DNA of 64,000 nt from Variovorax boronicumulans (GTDB taxonomy: Bacteria > Pseudomonadota > Gammaproteobacteria > Burkholderiales > Burkholderiaceae_C). The stretch is from NCBI RefSeq assembly GCF_007677875.1, contig NZ_VEDO01000017.1, positions 1-64,000 on the forward strand, given 5' to 3'. The translations under genes and the position numbers were made by a program. Position 1 is the stretch's first letter, and each line of letters begins with the position of its first letter. A model generated the notes under the pieces. That model was given only the letters and a program-made list of their open reading frames with translations. It was not told the origin of the DNA and searched no databases. Shown one piece after another: positions 1 through 7,963 of this stretch.

Positions 1-56
1 AACCGGCAAACCTTGGGACAAATCGCTTTACGGCGCTTGACTTCAAAGACGGTTAC

Positions 57-905
57 TCAGAGCTTGAACGGCACCACTTCCTGGCGTTGCTCGCCCAGGC
101 CTTCGATGCCCAGCGTGATCACATCGCCCTTCTTGAGGAACACCGGCGGCTTCATGCCCATGCCCACACCGGGCGGCGTGCCCGTGGTGATCACGTCGCC
201 CGGCATCAGCGTGTTGAGCTGGCTCACGTAGCTGACCAGCTTGGCCACGTTGAAGATCATGGTCTTGGTGTTGCCGGTCTGCATGCGCTGGCCGTTCACG
301 TCCAGCCACATGCCGAGCTTTTGCACGTTGGCGATCTCGTCGCGCGTGACCAGCCAGGGGCCGATCGGGCCGAAGGTGTCGAAGCCCTTGCCCTTGTCCC
401 AGGTCAGGCCGTGCTCCATCTGCCAGGCGCGCTCGCTGACGTCGTTGATCACGCAAAAGCCGGCCACGTAGTTCAGCGCGTCCTTTTGCGAGACATAGCG
501 CGCGCGCGTGCCGATGACCACGCCCAGTTCCACCTCCCAGTCGGTCTTGACCGAGCCCTTGGGCAGCATGACGGGGTCGTTCGGGCCCTGGATGCAGCTG
601 TTGGCCTTGGTGAAGACCACGGGCTCGCCCGGGATCGGCATGTTGGACTCGGCCGCGTGGTCGGCGTAGTTCAGGCCGATCGCGATGAACTTGCCGACAT
701 TGGCCACGGGGCAACCGTAGCGCGGCTTGCCGCGCACCAGCGGCAGCTTGTCGGTCTTGAGCTTGCGGATCTTGGCCAGGGCCGCATCGCCGAGCTGGGC
801 CGGGCCGATGTCAGGCACCACGGACGAGAGGTCGCGCAGCTGGCCGTTGGCGTCGATCAGGCCCGGCTTTTCCTTCCCGGGGTTGCCGTAGCGGACGAGT
901 TTCAT
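57..905 (-). CDS. Fumarylacetoacetate hydrolase (FAH) family protein, likely 2,4-diketo-3-deoxy-sugar-acid hydrolase
   Basis: The protein has 282 residues and the usual FAH layout: a small N-terminal region followed by a catalytic domain from about residue 70. Metal-site acidic patterns are visible (WEVELGVVIG and VINDVSERAWQ). Family members hydrolyse C-C bonds of acylpyruvates with Mg2+. It is the last gene of a minus-strand set behind two short-chain dehydrogenases, one of which resembles 2-keto-3-deoxy-L-fuconate dehydrogenase. From that context I infer that it splits a 2,4-diketo-3-deoxy sugar acid into pyruvate plus a hydroxy acid (lactate or glycolate). The exact substrate cannot be read from the sequence. 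Bases 1-56 upstream of the window edge show no gene. Confidence 0.85.
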   Translation of the reverse strand: MKLVRYGNPGKEKPGLIDANGQLRDLSSVVPDIGPAQLGDAALAKIRKLKTDKLPLVRGKPRYGCPVANVGKFIAIGLNYADHAAESNMPIPGEPVVFTKANSCIQGPNDPVMLPKGSVKTDWEVELGVVIGTRARYVSQKDALNYVAGFCVINDVSERAWQMEHGLTWDKGKGFDTFGPIGPWLVTRDEIANVQKLGMWLDVNGQRMQTGNTKTMIFNVAKLVSYVSQLNTLMPGDVITTGTPPGVGMGMKPPVFLKKGDVITLGIEGLGEQRQEVVPFKL

Positions 906-927
906 GTCTTGTTTTCCTTCTTGAAGG

Positions 928-1674
928 TCAGTAAGTGGAACGGCCGCCCGAGAGGTCGAATACCGCGCCGGTCGAGAACGAACAGTCTTCGGAACAGAGC
1001 CAGCCGACCATGGCCGCGACCTCCTCGACTGTACCGAAGCGGCCCATGGGGATCTTGGACAGCATGAAGGCGATGTGCTCGGGCGTCATTTGGTCGAAGA
1101 TCGGCGTCTTCACGGCCGCAGGGGTGATGCAGTTCACGCGGATGCCGGTGTCGGCCAGCTCCTTGCCGAGCGACTTGGTCAGGCCGATCACGGCGGCCTT
1201 GCTGGCGCTGTAGGCGCTCGCGTTGGGATTGCCGTCCTTGCCGGCCACCGAGGCGATGTTGACGATGCGGCCGTAGTTCTTCGCGCGCATGAGCGGCACG
1301 ATCTCGCGGCAGCAGAAGAACAGGCCGTTGAGGTTGACCTGCTGCACCTGCTCCCACGCCTGCGGCGGGTAGTCCCAGAGCTTGACGTTGGGGCCCGTGA
1401 TGCCGGCGCTGTTGACGAGGATGTCGATGGCCGCATGCGCGGCGCCGGTCTGGCGGGCGGCCTCGGCCACACTGGCGTGCTGCGCCACGTCGACCTGCAC
1501 GGTGTCCACGCCGGCACCCAGCGAGGCCTTCGCTTGCGCCAGGGCCTCGGCATTGCGGTCCCACAGCGTGACCGTGGCGCCCGAGGCCAGCATGCGCTGC
1601 GCGATGCCGTAGCCCAGGCCGACCGCGCCGCCCGTGACGACCGCGTGGCGCCCCTGAAGGTCGAGCTGGTTCAT
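928..1674 (-). CDS. Short-chain dehydrogenase/reductase (SDR), sugar-acid pathway
   Basis: This is a 248-residue classical SDR with cofactor motif TGGAVGLG near the N terminus, NSAG in the middle, and catalytic S and YSASK (Y-x3-K). The frame stays open further upstream, but the ATG at 1674 is chosen because it gives the standard SDR N terminus and overlaps the preceding stop by four bases (ATGA), a sign of translational coupling. It probably oxidises or reduces a hydroxy or keto sugar acid with NAD(P). It lies between a second SDR and a FAH hydrolase, so it belongs to the same catabolic unit. Substrate is not assigned. Confidence 0.85.
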   Translation of the reverse strand: MNQLDLQGRHAVVTGGAVGLGYGIAQRMLASGATVTLWDRNAEALAQAKASLGAGVDTVQVDVAQHASVAEAARQTGAAHAAIDILVNSAGITGPNVKLWDYPPQAWEQVQQVNLNGLFFCCREIVPLMRAKNYGRIVNIASVAGKDGNPNASAYSASKAAVIGLTKSLGKELADTGIRVNCITPAAVKTPIFDQMTPEHIAFMLSKIPMGRFGTVEEVAAMVGWLCSEDCSFSTGAVFDLSGGRSTY

Positions 1675-2429
1675 ATCGTCATGCCCCCGTCGACCGAGAA
1701 CACCTGGCCCGTGGCGAACACGGACTCGTCGCTGGCCAGGTAAGTCACGATGGGCACGATCTCGGCCGCCTGCGCGAGACGGCCCATGGGCTGGCGCGCG
1801 ACGAAGGCCTTGCGCGCCTTCACCGGGTCGGCATGGGCGTTGATGCGCTCGCCCAGCGAGGGCGTGTCCACCGTGCCCGGAGCGATCGCATTGCAGCGGA
1901 TGCCGCGCGCCACGTAGTCCGCCGCCACGCTCTTGGTCAGGCCGATCACGGCGGCCTTGCTGGTGCCGTAGACGCAGCGGTTGGGCAGGCCCTTGAGGCT
2001 GCTGCACACGCTGGCCATGTTGATGATGCTGCCCCGGCCCCGTCCGCCCTGGCCGTCGTCGTTGTCCAGCATGCGTGGCAGCGCGGCCTGGATGGCCCAG
2101 AACTGCGCGCGCACGTTGAGGTTCAGCGCGAACTCCAGGTCGTCGTCGGTAGCGTCGAGGATGGGGCCGTTGTGCACCACGCCGGCGCAGTTGAAGAGCA
2201 CATCGATGCCGGGCATGGCCGCGACCGCGGCGGCGATGGCCTGCTTGTCCAGTACGTCGAGCCGCTGGGTGTGCACCATGGCCTGGCGGCCGTAGGCCTG
2301 CTCCAGCAGTCCGGCGTTCACGTCGGTGGCCCAGACCTCCGCACCCTCGCGCGCCAGCGCCTCCACGGCCGCGCGGCCGATGCCTTGGCCGGCGGCAGTC
2401 ACCAGCACTTTCTTGCCCTGCAATCGCAT
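1671..2429 (-). CDS. SDR similar to 2-keto-3-deoxy-L-fuconate 4-dehydrogenase
   Basis: The protein has 252 residues and begins MRLQGKKVLVTAAGQGIG. The variant cofactor loop TAAGQGIG is the one I associate with the 2-keto-3-deoxy-L-fuconate dehydrogenase/DHRS6 subgroup. A YGTSK catalytic motif is present, and the C terminus ends in VDGGMTI. The start at 2429 is supported by a strong GGAGGAG ribosome site just upstream; an in-frame start 42 bases further up lacks one. The presumed role is NAD-dependent oxidation of a 2-keto-3-deoxy sugar acid at C4, producing the diketo substrate for the FAH hydrolase at 57-905. It is the first gene of the minus-strand unit, divergent from the GntR gene. Confidence 0.85.
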   Translation of the reverse strand: MRLQGKKVLVTAAGQGIGRAAVEALAREGAEVWATDVNAGLLEQAYGRQAMVHTQRLDVLDKQAIAAAVAAMPGIDVLFNCAGVVHNGPILDATDDDLEFALNLNVRAQFWAIQAALPRMLDNDDGQGGRGRGSIINMASVCSSLKGLPNRCVYGTSKAAVIGLTKSVAADYVARGIRCNAIAPGTVDTPSLGERINAHADPVKARKAFVARQPMGRLAQAAEIVPIVTYLASDESVFATGQVFSVDGGMTI

Positions 2430-2491
2430 CGCAATCTCCTCCAGTTCAGGGTTTCGCCGGATGGGGGCCATCCGGAAGCTGTGGAATTATC

Positions 2492-2516
2492 AATTGGTCA
2501 GACCACTTGGCCAATT
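2492..2516. promoter_or_regulatory. Candidate GntR-family operator in divergent spacer
   Basis: Within the 117-bp spacer between the SDR and GntR genes there is a perfect palindrome TGGTC-A-GACCA at 2495-2505. An overlapping longer inverted repeat, AATTGG (2492-2497) with CCAATT (2511-2516), is also present. TGGT-n3-ACCA is the pattern recognised by FadR/VanR-type GntR proteins, and the next gene encodes one. Binding here could control both divergent units. The assignment to this regulator is inference. Confidence 0.6.
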
Positions 2517-2546
2517 CAGTACAAGCCCTAACGCTGGTTCCTCACC

Positions 2547-3263
2547 GTGCCACTGCAGTCCATCGCACCGCAACGCCTGTACCGCCAGATCGCGGACCAG
2601 CTGCGCGACCTCATCGCGCGTGGCGAGTTCGGCGTCGGCGCGCGCCTGCCGGCCGAGCGCGACCTGGCCCAGCAGCTGGGCGTGAGCCGGCCTTCGGTGC
2701 GCGAGGCGCTGATCGCGCTCGAGGTCGAGGGCTGGGTCGAGGTGCGCACGGGCTCCGGCGTCTACGTGCTGGAACGCGAGCGCCGTGCCGCTGCGCCGGT
2801 CGCCGAAACCGAATGGGGCCCGCTCGAACTGATCCGTGCGCGCCGCGTGGTCGAAGGCGAAACCGCCGCGATCGCCGCGCTGCAGCGCAAACGCTCCCAC
2901 CTGGACGCCATGGGCCGCGCCATCGCCACCATGCGCGAACTGGCCGACCAGAAGCGCATGCCGCTGGAAGGCGACCGCGCCTTCCACCTGGCCATCGTCG
3001 AGGCCTGCGACAACCAGGTGCTCAGCGAGACCGTGCAGGGCTTCTGGGACTCGCGCCGTGGCCCCATCTTCACGCGCCTGGGCGGCTACTTCGAGACCGT
3101 GCCGTCCTGGCGCATGGCGATCGCCGAGCACGAGGCCATCCGCGATGCCATCGCCGCGCGCGACGAGGCCGCAGCCCGCGCCGCCATGCACACCCACATG
3201 GACAAATCGCACCAGCGCTTCTCGGCCAGCTGGCGCCGCGCCAAGGATCTTCCTGCCACCTGA
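2547..3263 (+). CDS. GntR-family regulator, FCD (FadR-type) subgroup
   Basis: The protein has 238 residues. Residues ~8-75 form the GntR winged helix (LPAERDLAQQLGVSRPSVRE), and residues ~95-225 form an all-helical FCD ligand domain with metal/ligand-type histidines (FHLAIVEACDN, HTHM near the end). The start codon is GTG at 2547; no better ATG lies in frame. FCD proteins usually sense the sugar acid or organic acid whose catabolism they control, normally as repressors released by ligand. It stands between the minus-strand SDR/FAH unit and the plus-strand TRAP/dehydratase unit, 29 bp ahead of dctP, so it is the likely local regulator of both. Confidence 0.92.
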   Translation: MPLQSIAPQRLYRQIADQLRDLIARGEFGVGARLPAERDLAQQLGVSRPSVREALIALEVEGWVEVRTGSGVYVLERERRAAAPVAETEWGPLELIRARRVVEGETAAIAALQRKRSHLDAMGRAIATMRELADQKRMPLEGDRAFHLAIVEACDNQVLSETVQGFWDSRRGPIFTRLGGYFETVPSWRMAIAEHEAIRDAIAARDEAAARAAMHTHMDKSHQRFSASWRRAKDLPAT

Positions 3264-3292
3264 ACCGACCCCATCAACGAGGAGACACAGCC

Positions 3293-4273
3293 ATGCACAA
3301 GCGACACATTCTGAAGACCGTGGCCCTGGCCAGCCTGTTGGCCGCCACTGGCCTGGCCAGCGCCCAGACCAAGCTCAAGTGGGCCCATGTCTACGAGACG
3401 TCCGAGCCGTTCCACAAGTACTCGGTCTGGGCCGGCGAAGAGATCAAGAAGCGCACCAACGGCAAGTACGAGATCACGGTGTTCCCGGCCTCCACGCTGG
3501 GCAAGGAGGCCGACATCAACCAGGGCTTGACGCTGGGCACCGTGGACATCGTGCTGACCGGCGCGAGCTTCGCGGGCCGCAGCTACACGCCGCTGTCCAT
3601 CAGCTACTTCCCGTTCATCTTCCGCGACGCCGAGCACCAGCTCAAGTACGCGAACAGCGACGTGTTCAAGGAACTGGCCAAGGGTTACGACGACAAGACC
3701 GGCAACCACATCACGGCGCTGAGCTACTACGGCGCGCGCCACGTGACCAGCAGCGCGGCCAAGCCCGTCAGCAAGCCCGAGGACATGAAGGGCCTGAAGA
3801 TCCGCGTGCCCGACGCGCCGGCCTACCTGGCCTTCCCGCGCGCACTGGGCGCCAACGCCACGCCGATCGCCTTCGCCGAGGTCTATCTGGCGCTGCAGAA
3901 CAACACCGTGGACGCACAGGAGAACCCGCTGCCGACCATCGAGGCCAAGAAGTTCTACGAGGTGCAGAAGAACATCTCACTGACCGGCCATATCGTCGAC
4001 TCGCTGCTGACCGTGGTCTCGGGCAGCCTGTGGAACAAGCTCAGCGCCGACGAGAAGAAGATCTTCGGCGACGTGATGATGGAAGCCGCCGAGAAGACCG
4101 GCCGCGAGATCATCGCCTCCGAAGCGCGGCTGGTCGAGGAGTTCAAGAAGAAGGGCAACAACGTGATCACGGTCGACAAGGAAGCCTTCCGCGCCGCCGT
4201 GCTGAAGAACACCAAGCCCACCGACCACGGCTACCGCCAGCAGGACTACGACCGCATCACTGCGATCAAGTAA
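3293..4273 (+). CDS. dctP: TRAP transporter solute-binding protein DctP
   Basis: This 326-residue periplasmic receptor has a cleavable signal peptide (basic MHKRH start, hydrophobic core, AxA-type site before QTKLKWAH). It carries the TRAP DctP hallmarks KGLKIRVPDAPAY and QNNTVDAQENPLPTI. The arginine of the first motif normally salt-bridges the carboxylate of the ligand, so an acidic ligand is expected. A GAGGAG ribosome site precedes the ATG at 3293. It is followed by DctQ and DctM genes, making a complete TRAP system, and then by a UxaA-type dehydratase, which suggests that the ligand is a sugar acid. A structured repeat separates it from dctQ. Confidence 0.95.
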   Translation: MHKRHILKTVALASLLAATGLASAQTKLKWAHVYETSEPFHKYSVWAGEEIKKRTNGKYEITVFPASTLGKEADINQGLTLGTVDIVLTGASFAGRSYTPLSISYFPFIFRDAEHQLKYANSDVFKELAKGYDDKTGNHITALSYYGARHVTSSAAKPVSKPEDMKGLKIRVPDAPAYLAFPRALGANATPIAFAEVYLALQNNTVDAQENPLPTIEAKKFYEVQKNISLTGHIVDSLLTVVSGSLWNKLSADEKKIFGDVMMEAAEKTGREIIASEARLVEEFKKKGNNVITVDKEAFRAAVLKNTKPTDHGYRQQDYDRITAIK

Positions 4274-4279
4274 AGCTCT

Positions 4280-4365
4280 CCCCCGTTTGGCCGGCTCACT
4301 GCGTGTAGCCGGCCAATACCCCCACAGGGGGCGCACCCAGCGGCCTGGCAGAGCCAGTTCCGCGG
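4280..4365 (+). repeat. Structured intergenic repeat, copy A (between dctP and dctQ)
   Basis: The element starts CCCCCGTTT seven bases after the dctP stop. Stem 1 is TTGGCCGGCT (4287-4296) with AGCCGGCCAA (4307-4316) around the loop CACTGCGTGT. Stem 2 is CCCCC (4319-4323), loop ACA, GGGGG (4327-4331). Stem 3 is CTGGC (4345-4349), loop AGA, GCCAG (4353-4357), followed by TTCCGC. Two further copies occur in the window with the same loops but different, compensating stem sequences. It is probably an RNA-level element (attenuator, processing site or 3'-end stabiliser). I know no named family for it. Confidence 0.85.
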
Positions 4366-4426
4366 GTGCACTCGAACGGGCTTCGCTGCGCTCGCCGGCC
4401 GAAGCACGCTGCATTCTGGAGAACAC

Positions 4427-4984
4427 ATGTCCGAACAAAAAATCATCGACGATGAAGGGCACTTCCATGCCGAAGACGAGGAAGTGGACCTGTCCGGCAC
4501 CATTGCCGAGGGCTGGGCGGCGCTGGCGCTGTTCTGGCTGCTGGGCGCCACCGTGCTCTACCAGTTCGTCACACGCTACGCGCTCAACGATTCGGCGGCC
4601 TGGACCGAGGAGGTCGCGCGCTACATGCTGATCGGCGTGGTCTTCATCGGCGCGGCCATCGGCGTGCGCAAGAACAACCACATCCAGGTCGACTTCTTCT
4701 ACCGCCACATGCCGGCTGCCATCGGACGCTGGCTGTCGCGTGTGGTCGACGTGGTGCGCATCGCGTTCTTCGTCGCGGCCGCGGTCATGACCGTGCAGAT
4801 GATGCTCAAGATCGGCAGCAACACGCGCATGACGGTGATCGACGCGCCCATGAACATCGTCTACGCCATGTGCTGCATCGGCTTCGTCGCCATGGCCTGG
4901 CGTTCGCTGCAGGTCGCGCGCATCCACTGGGCACGCGGCTACAGCGTGCTGGAACGCCCCGAGTCCACCATCGAAGACCGATAA
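4427..4984 (+). CDS. dctQ: TRAP transporter small permease DctQ
   Basis: The protein has 185 residues and four predicted membrane helices, with the family signature WTEEVARYMLIGVVFIGAAIG in the first half. The N terminus is unusually acidic (DDEG, EDEEVD) before the first helix. DctQ pairs with DctM to form the membrane part of a TRAP uptake system driven by a Na+ or H+ gradient. The ATG at 4427 follows GGAGA closely. It lies 153 bp after dctP, with most of the gap taken up by the structured repeat, and 15 bp before dctM. Confidence 0.92.
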   Translation: MSEQKIIDDEGHFHAEDEEVDLSGTIAEGWAALALFWLLGATVLYQFVTRYALNDSAAWTEEVARYMLIGVVFIGAAIGVRKNNHIQVDFFYRHMPAAIGRWLSRVVDVVRIAFFVAAAVMTVQMMLKIGSNTRMTVIDAPMNIVYAMCCIGFVAMAWRSLQVARIHWARGYSVLERPESTIEDR

Positions 4985-4999
4985 GAAGCACAAGAAGCC

Positions 5000-6394
5000 A
5001 TGCTCAAGATTCTGTTCCTGTTCTTCATGGCCGGCGGCATCCCGGTGGCCATCGCCATGGCCGGCGCCTCGCTGGTCTACATCCTGATCTCGGGCAACCT
5101 GCCGCCCTTCGTGGTGGTACACCGCATGGTCAGCGGCATCGACAGCTTTCCGTTGCTGGCCGTGCCCTTCTTCATCCTGGCCGGCAACCTCATGAACAAC
5201 GCCGGCATCACCACGCGCATCTACAACTTCGCGCTGGCGCTGGTGGGCTGGCTCAAGGGCGGCCTGGGCCATGTGAACATCGTCGGCTCGGTGGTGTTTG
5301 CGGGCATGAGCGGCACGGCGATCGCCGACGCCGCAGGCCTCGGCACCATCGAAATCAAGGCCATGAAGGAGCACGGCTACAGCACCGAGTTCGCGGTCGG
5401 CGTGACGGCTGCCTCGGCCACGCTGGGGCCCATCATTCCGCCCAGCCTGCCCTTCGTGATCTACGGGATGATGGGCAACGTCTCCATCGGCGCACTGTTC
5501 CTCGCGGGCCTGCTGCCGGGTCTGCTCATGACCATCCTCATGATGCTCACGGTGGCCTACTACGCGCACAAGAACGGCTGGGGCCGCGACATGAAGTTCA
5601 GCGGACCGCGCCTCGTCAAGGCGCTGTCGGAGCTGGCCGTCGTGGTCGGCTGGCCGCTGGGCCTGTGGCTGCTGGTCGACAAGCTCGACCTGCCGGCCCA
5701 GCCCACGGTGTTCGCAGGGCTGGCCTCGCTGTTCGTGCTGGACAAGCTGTTCAAGTTCGAGGCCCTGCTGCCCATCATGACGCCCGTGCTGCTGATCGGC
5801 GGCATGAGCACCGGCCTGTTCACGCCCACCGAGGGCGCCATCGCGGCCTGCGTCTGGGCCATGATCCTGGGCTTCGTCTGGTACCGCACGCTCCGCTGGA
5901 AGATGTTCCTCAAGGTCTGCCTGGAGACCATCGAGACCACCTCCACCGTGCTCTTCATCGTCGCGGCCGCGTCGATCTTCGGCTGGATGCTGACGGCCAC
6001 GGGCGTGACCACGGACATCGCCAACTGGGTGCTGGGCTTCACCAAGGAAGCCTGGGTGTTCCTGCTGCTGGCCAATTTGCTGATGCTGTTCGTGGGCTGC
6101 TTCCTGGAACCCACGGCGGCAATCACCATCCTCGTGCCCATCCTGCTGCCGATCGCGCTGCAGCTGGGCATCGACCCCGTGCACTTCGGTCTGGTCATGG
6201 TGCTGAACCTCATGATCGGCCTGCTGCACCCGCCCATGGGCCTGGTGCTGTTCGTGCTGGCACGGGTGGCCGGGCTCTCGTTCGAACGCACCACCATGGC
6301 CATCCTGCCCTGGCTGGTGCCGCTGCTGCTGAGCCTGGCCATCATCACCTACGTGCCCAAACTGGTACTGTGGCTGCCCAAGATGTTCTTCTAA
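5000..6394 (+). CDS. dctM: TRAP transporter large permease DctM
   Basis: This is a 464-residue, very hydrophobic protein of the DctM/SiaM type with about twelve membrane segments. Typical motifs are FPLLAVPFFILAGNLMN, SGTAIADAAGLGTIEIKAM, and PPSLPFVIYG in the first half, and FLEPTAAITILVPILLPIA in the second half. It is slightly longer than the usual ~425 residues, with extra sequence in the middle (a LDLPAQPTVFAGLA stretch). It forms the substrate-translocating subunit with DctQ and receives ligand from DctP. The next gene starts 19 bp downstream, so transport and catabolism are probably co-transcribed. Confidence 0.93.
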   Translation: MLKILFLFFMAGGIPVAIAMAGASLVYILISGNLPPFVVVHRMVSGIDSFPLLAVPFFILAGNLMNNAGITTRIYNFALALVGWLKGGLGHVNIVGSVVFAGMSGTAIADAAGLGTIEIKAMKEHGYSTEFAVGVTAASATLGPIIPPSLPFVIYGMMGNVSIGALFLAGLLPGLLMTILMMLTVAYYAHKNGWGRDMKFSGPRLVKALSELAVVVGWPLGLWLLVDKLDLPAQPTVFAGLASLFVLDKLFKFEALLPIMTPVLLIGGMSTGLFTPTEGAIAACVWAMILGFVWYRTLRWKMFLKVCLETIETTSTVLFIVAAASIFGWMLTATGVTTDIANWVLGFTKEAWVFLLLANLLMLFVGCFLEPTAAITILVPILLPIALQLGIDPVHFGLVMVLNLMIGLLHPPMGLVLFVLARVAGLSFERTTMAILPWLVPLLLSLAIITYVPKLVLWLPKMFF

Positions 6395-6413
6395 GCCCCG
6401 AGAGGCCCCCACG

Positions 6414-7952
6414 ATGACCCCCTTCATTCGCTTGCACCCGTCCGACGACGTGGTGATCGCGCGCAGCCAGCTGGTCGGCGGCGCGACCGTCGAAGACTTC
6501 ACGGTGCGCGGCCTGATCCCGGCCGGCCACAAGGTCGCCGCGCACGACATCGCCGCCGGTGCGCCCGTGCGCCGCTACAACCAGATCATCGGCTTCGCGA
6601 GCAAGCCCATCGCCCAGGGCGAGCACGTGCACACGCACAACCTGAACATGGGCCCGGACAAGGGCGCCGTCAGTGAAGGTTTCGCGCGCGACTACGCCTT
6701 CGGCGCCGACGTGAAGCCCGCTCCCGCCAAGCGCGAGGCGAGCTTCATGGGCATCGTGCGCGCCGACGGCCGTGTGGCCACGCGCAACTACATCGGCGTG
6801 CTGACCAGCGTGAACTGCTCGGCCACGGCCGCGCGCGCCATCGCCGACCACTTCTCGCGCCAGACCAACCCGCAGGCGCTGGCCGCGTTCCCGAACGTGG
6901 ACGGCGTGGTCGCGCTCACGCACGGCACGGGCTGCGGCATGGACGGCGACGGGCTCGGCATGCAGATCCTGTCGCGCACGCTGACGGGCTATGCCACGCA
7001 CGCCAACTTCGCTGGCGTGCTGGTCGTGGGCCTGGGCTGCGAGGCCAACCAGATCAACGCCTGGCTGGCCACGGGCCACCTGGCCGAGGGCGAGAACTTC
7101 CGCACCTTCAACATCCAGGACACGGGCGGCACGCGCAAGACCGTGGAAAAGGGCATTGCCCTCATCCACGAGATGCTGCCGCGCGCCAACGCCGTCAGGC
7201 GCGAGCCCTGCAGCGCGGCCCACATCACGATCGGCCTGCAGTGCGGTGGCTCGGACGGCTACTCGGGCATCAGCGCGAATCCGGCGCTGGGCGCGGCCGT
7301 GGACATCCTGGTCGCGCATGGCGGCACGGCCATCCTGAGCGAGACGCCCGAGGTCTACGGCGCCGAGCATTTGCTCACGCGCCGCGCCGTGCGCCGCGAG
7401 GTCGGCGAGAAGCTGGTCGAGCGCATCCGCTGGTGGGAGCGCTACACCGCCATCAACGAGGGCGAGATGAACAACAACCCCTCGCCCGGCAACAAAGCGG
7501 GCGGGCTGACCACCATCCTGGAGAAGTCGCTCGGCGCCGTGGCCAAAGGCGGCACGAGCAACCTGGAGGCCGTCTACGAGTACGCCGAGCCCGTCACGGC
7601 GCACGGCTTCGTCTACATGGACACGCCCGGCTACGACCCCGTCAGCGCGACGGGCCAGGTGGCGGGCGGCGCCAACATGATCTGCTTCACGACGGGCCGC
7701 GGCTCGGCCTACGGCTGCGCGCCCTCGCCTTCGCTCAAACTCGCGACCAACAGCGTGCTGTGGCAACGGCAGGAAGAGGACATGGACATCAATTGCGGCG
7801 AGATCGTCGACGGCAAGGCCAGCATCCAGGAGATGGGCCAGCGCATCTTCGAACTCGTGCTGGCCACCGCCTCGGGCCAGCAGACCAAGAGCGAGAAGCA
7901 CGGCTACGGGCAGAACGAGTTCGTGCCGTGGCAGGTTGGCGCAGTCATGTAA
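6414..7952 (+). CDS. UxaA-family (altronate/galactarate-type) sugar-acid dehydratase
   Basis: The 512-residue protein combines an N-terminal SAF domain (about 1-75) with a UxaA dehydratase domain, as in single-chain altronate dehydratases. Conserved cysteine motifs that could hold iron are visible: TGCGMDGDG, GLGCEANQI, LQCGGSDGYSG, and GRGSAYGCAPSPSLK. The family eliminates water from aldonic or aldaric acids to give 2-keto-3-deoxy acids. With a 2-keto-3-deoxy acid dehydrogenase and FAH hydrolase close by, it is the likely first committed step after uptake. The specific substrate (altronate, L-fuconate, D-arabinonate or similar) is not determined by sequence alone. Confidence 0.9.
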   Translation: MTPFIRLHPSDDVVIARSQLVGGATVEDFTVRGLIPAGHKVAAHDIAAGAPVRRYNQIIGFASKPIAQGEHVHTHNLNMGPDKGAVSEGFARDYAFGADVKPAPAKREASFMGIVRADGRVATRNYIGVLTSVNCSATAARAIADHFSRQTNPQALAAFPNVDGVVALTHGTGCGMDGDGLGMQILSRTLTGYATHANFAGVLVVGLGCEANQINAWLATGHLAEGENFRTFNIQDTGGTRKTVEKGIALIHEMLPRANAVRREPCSAAHITIGLQCGGSDGYSGISANPALGAAVDILVAHGGTAILSETPEVYGAEHLLTRRAVRREVGEKLVERIRWWERYTAINEGEMNNNPSPGNKAGGLTTILEKSLGAVAKGGTSNLEAVYEYAEPVTAHGFVYMDTPGYDPVSATGQVAGGANMICFTTGRGSAYGCAPSPSLKLATNSVLWQRQEEDMDINCGEIVDGKASIQEMGQRIFELVLATASGQQTKSEKHGYGQNEFVPWQVGAVM

Positions 7953-7963
7953 GGTCGCGGCCC

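Noticed and set aside
3977-6550. An 857-codon open frame on the minus strand across the TRAP genes
   Set aside because: Histidine/glutamine-rich, low-complexity translation, and it crosses three well-supported plus-strand genes and their intergenic repeat.
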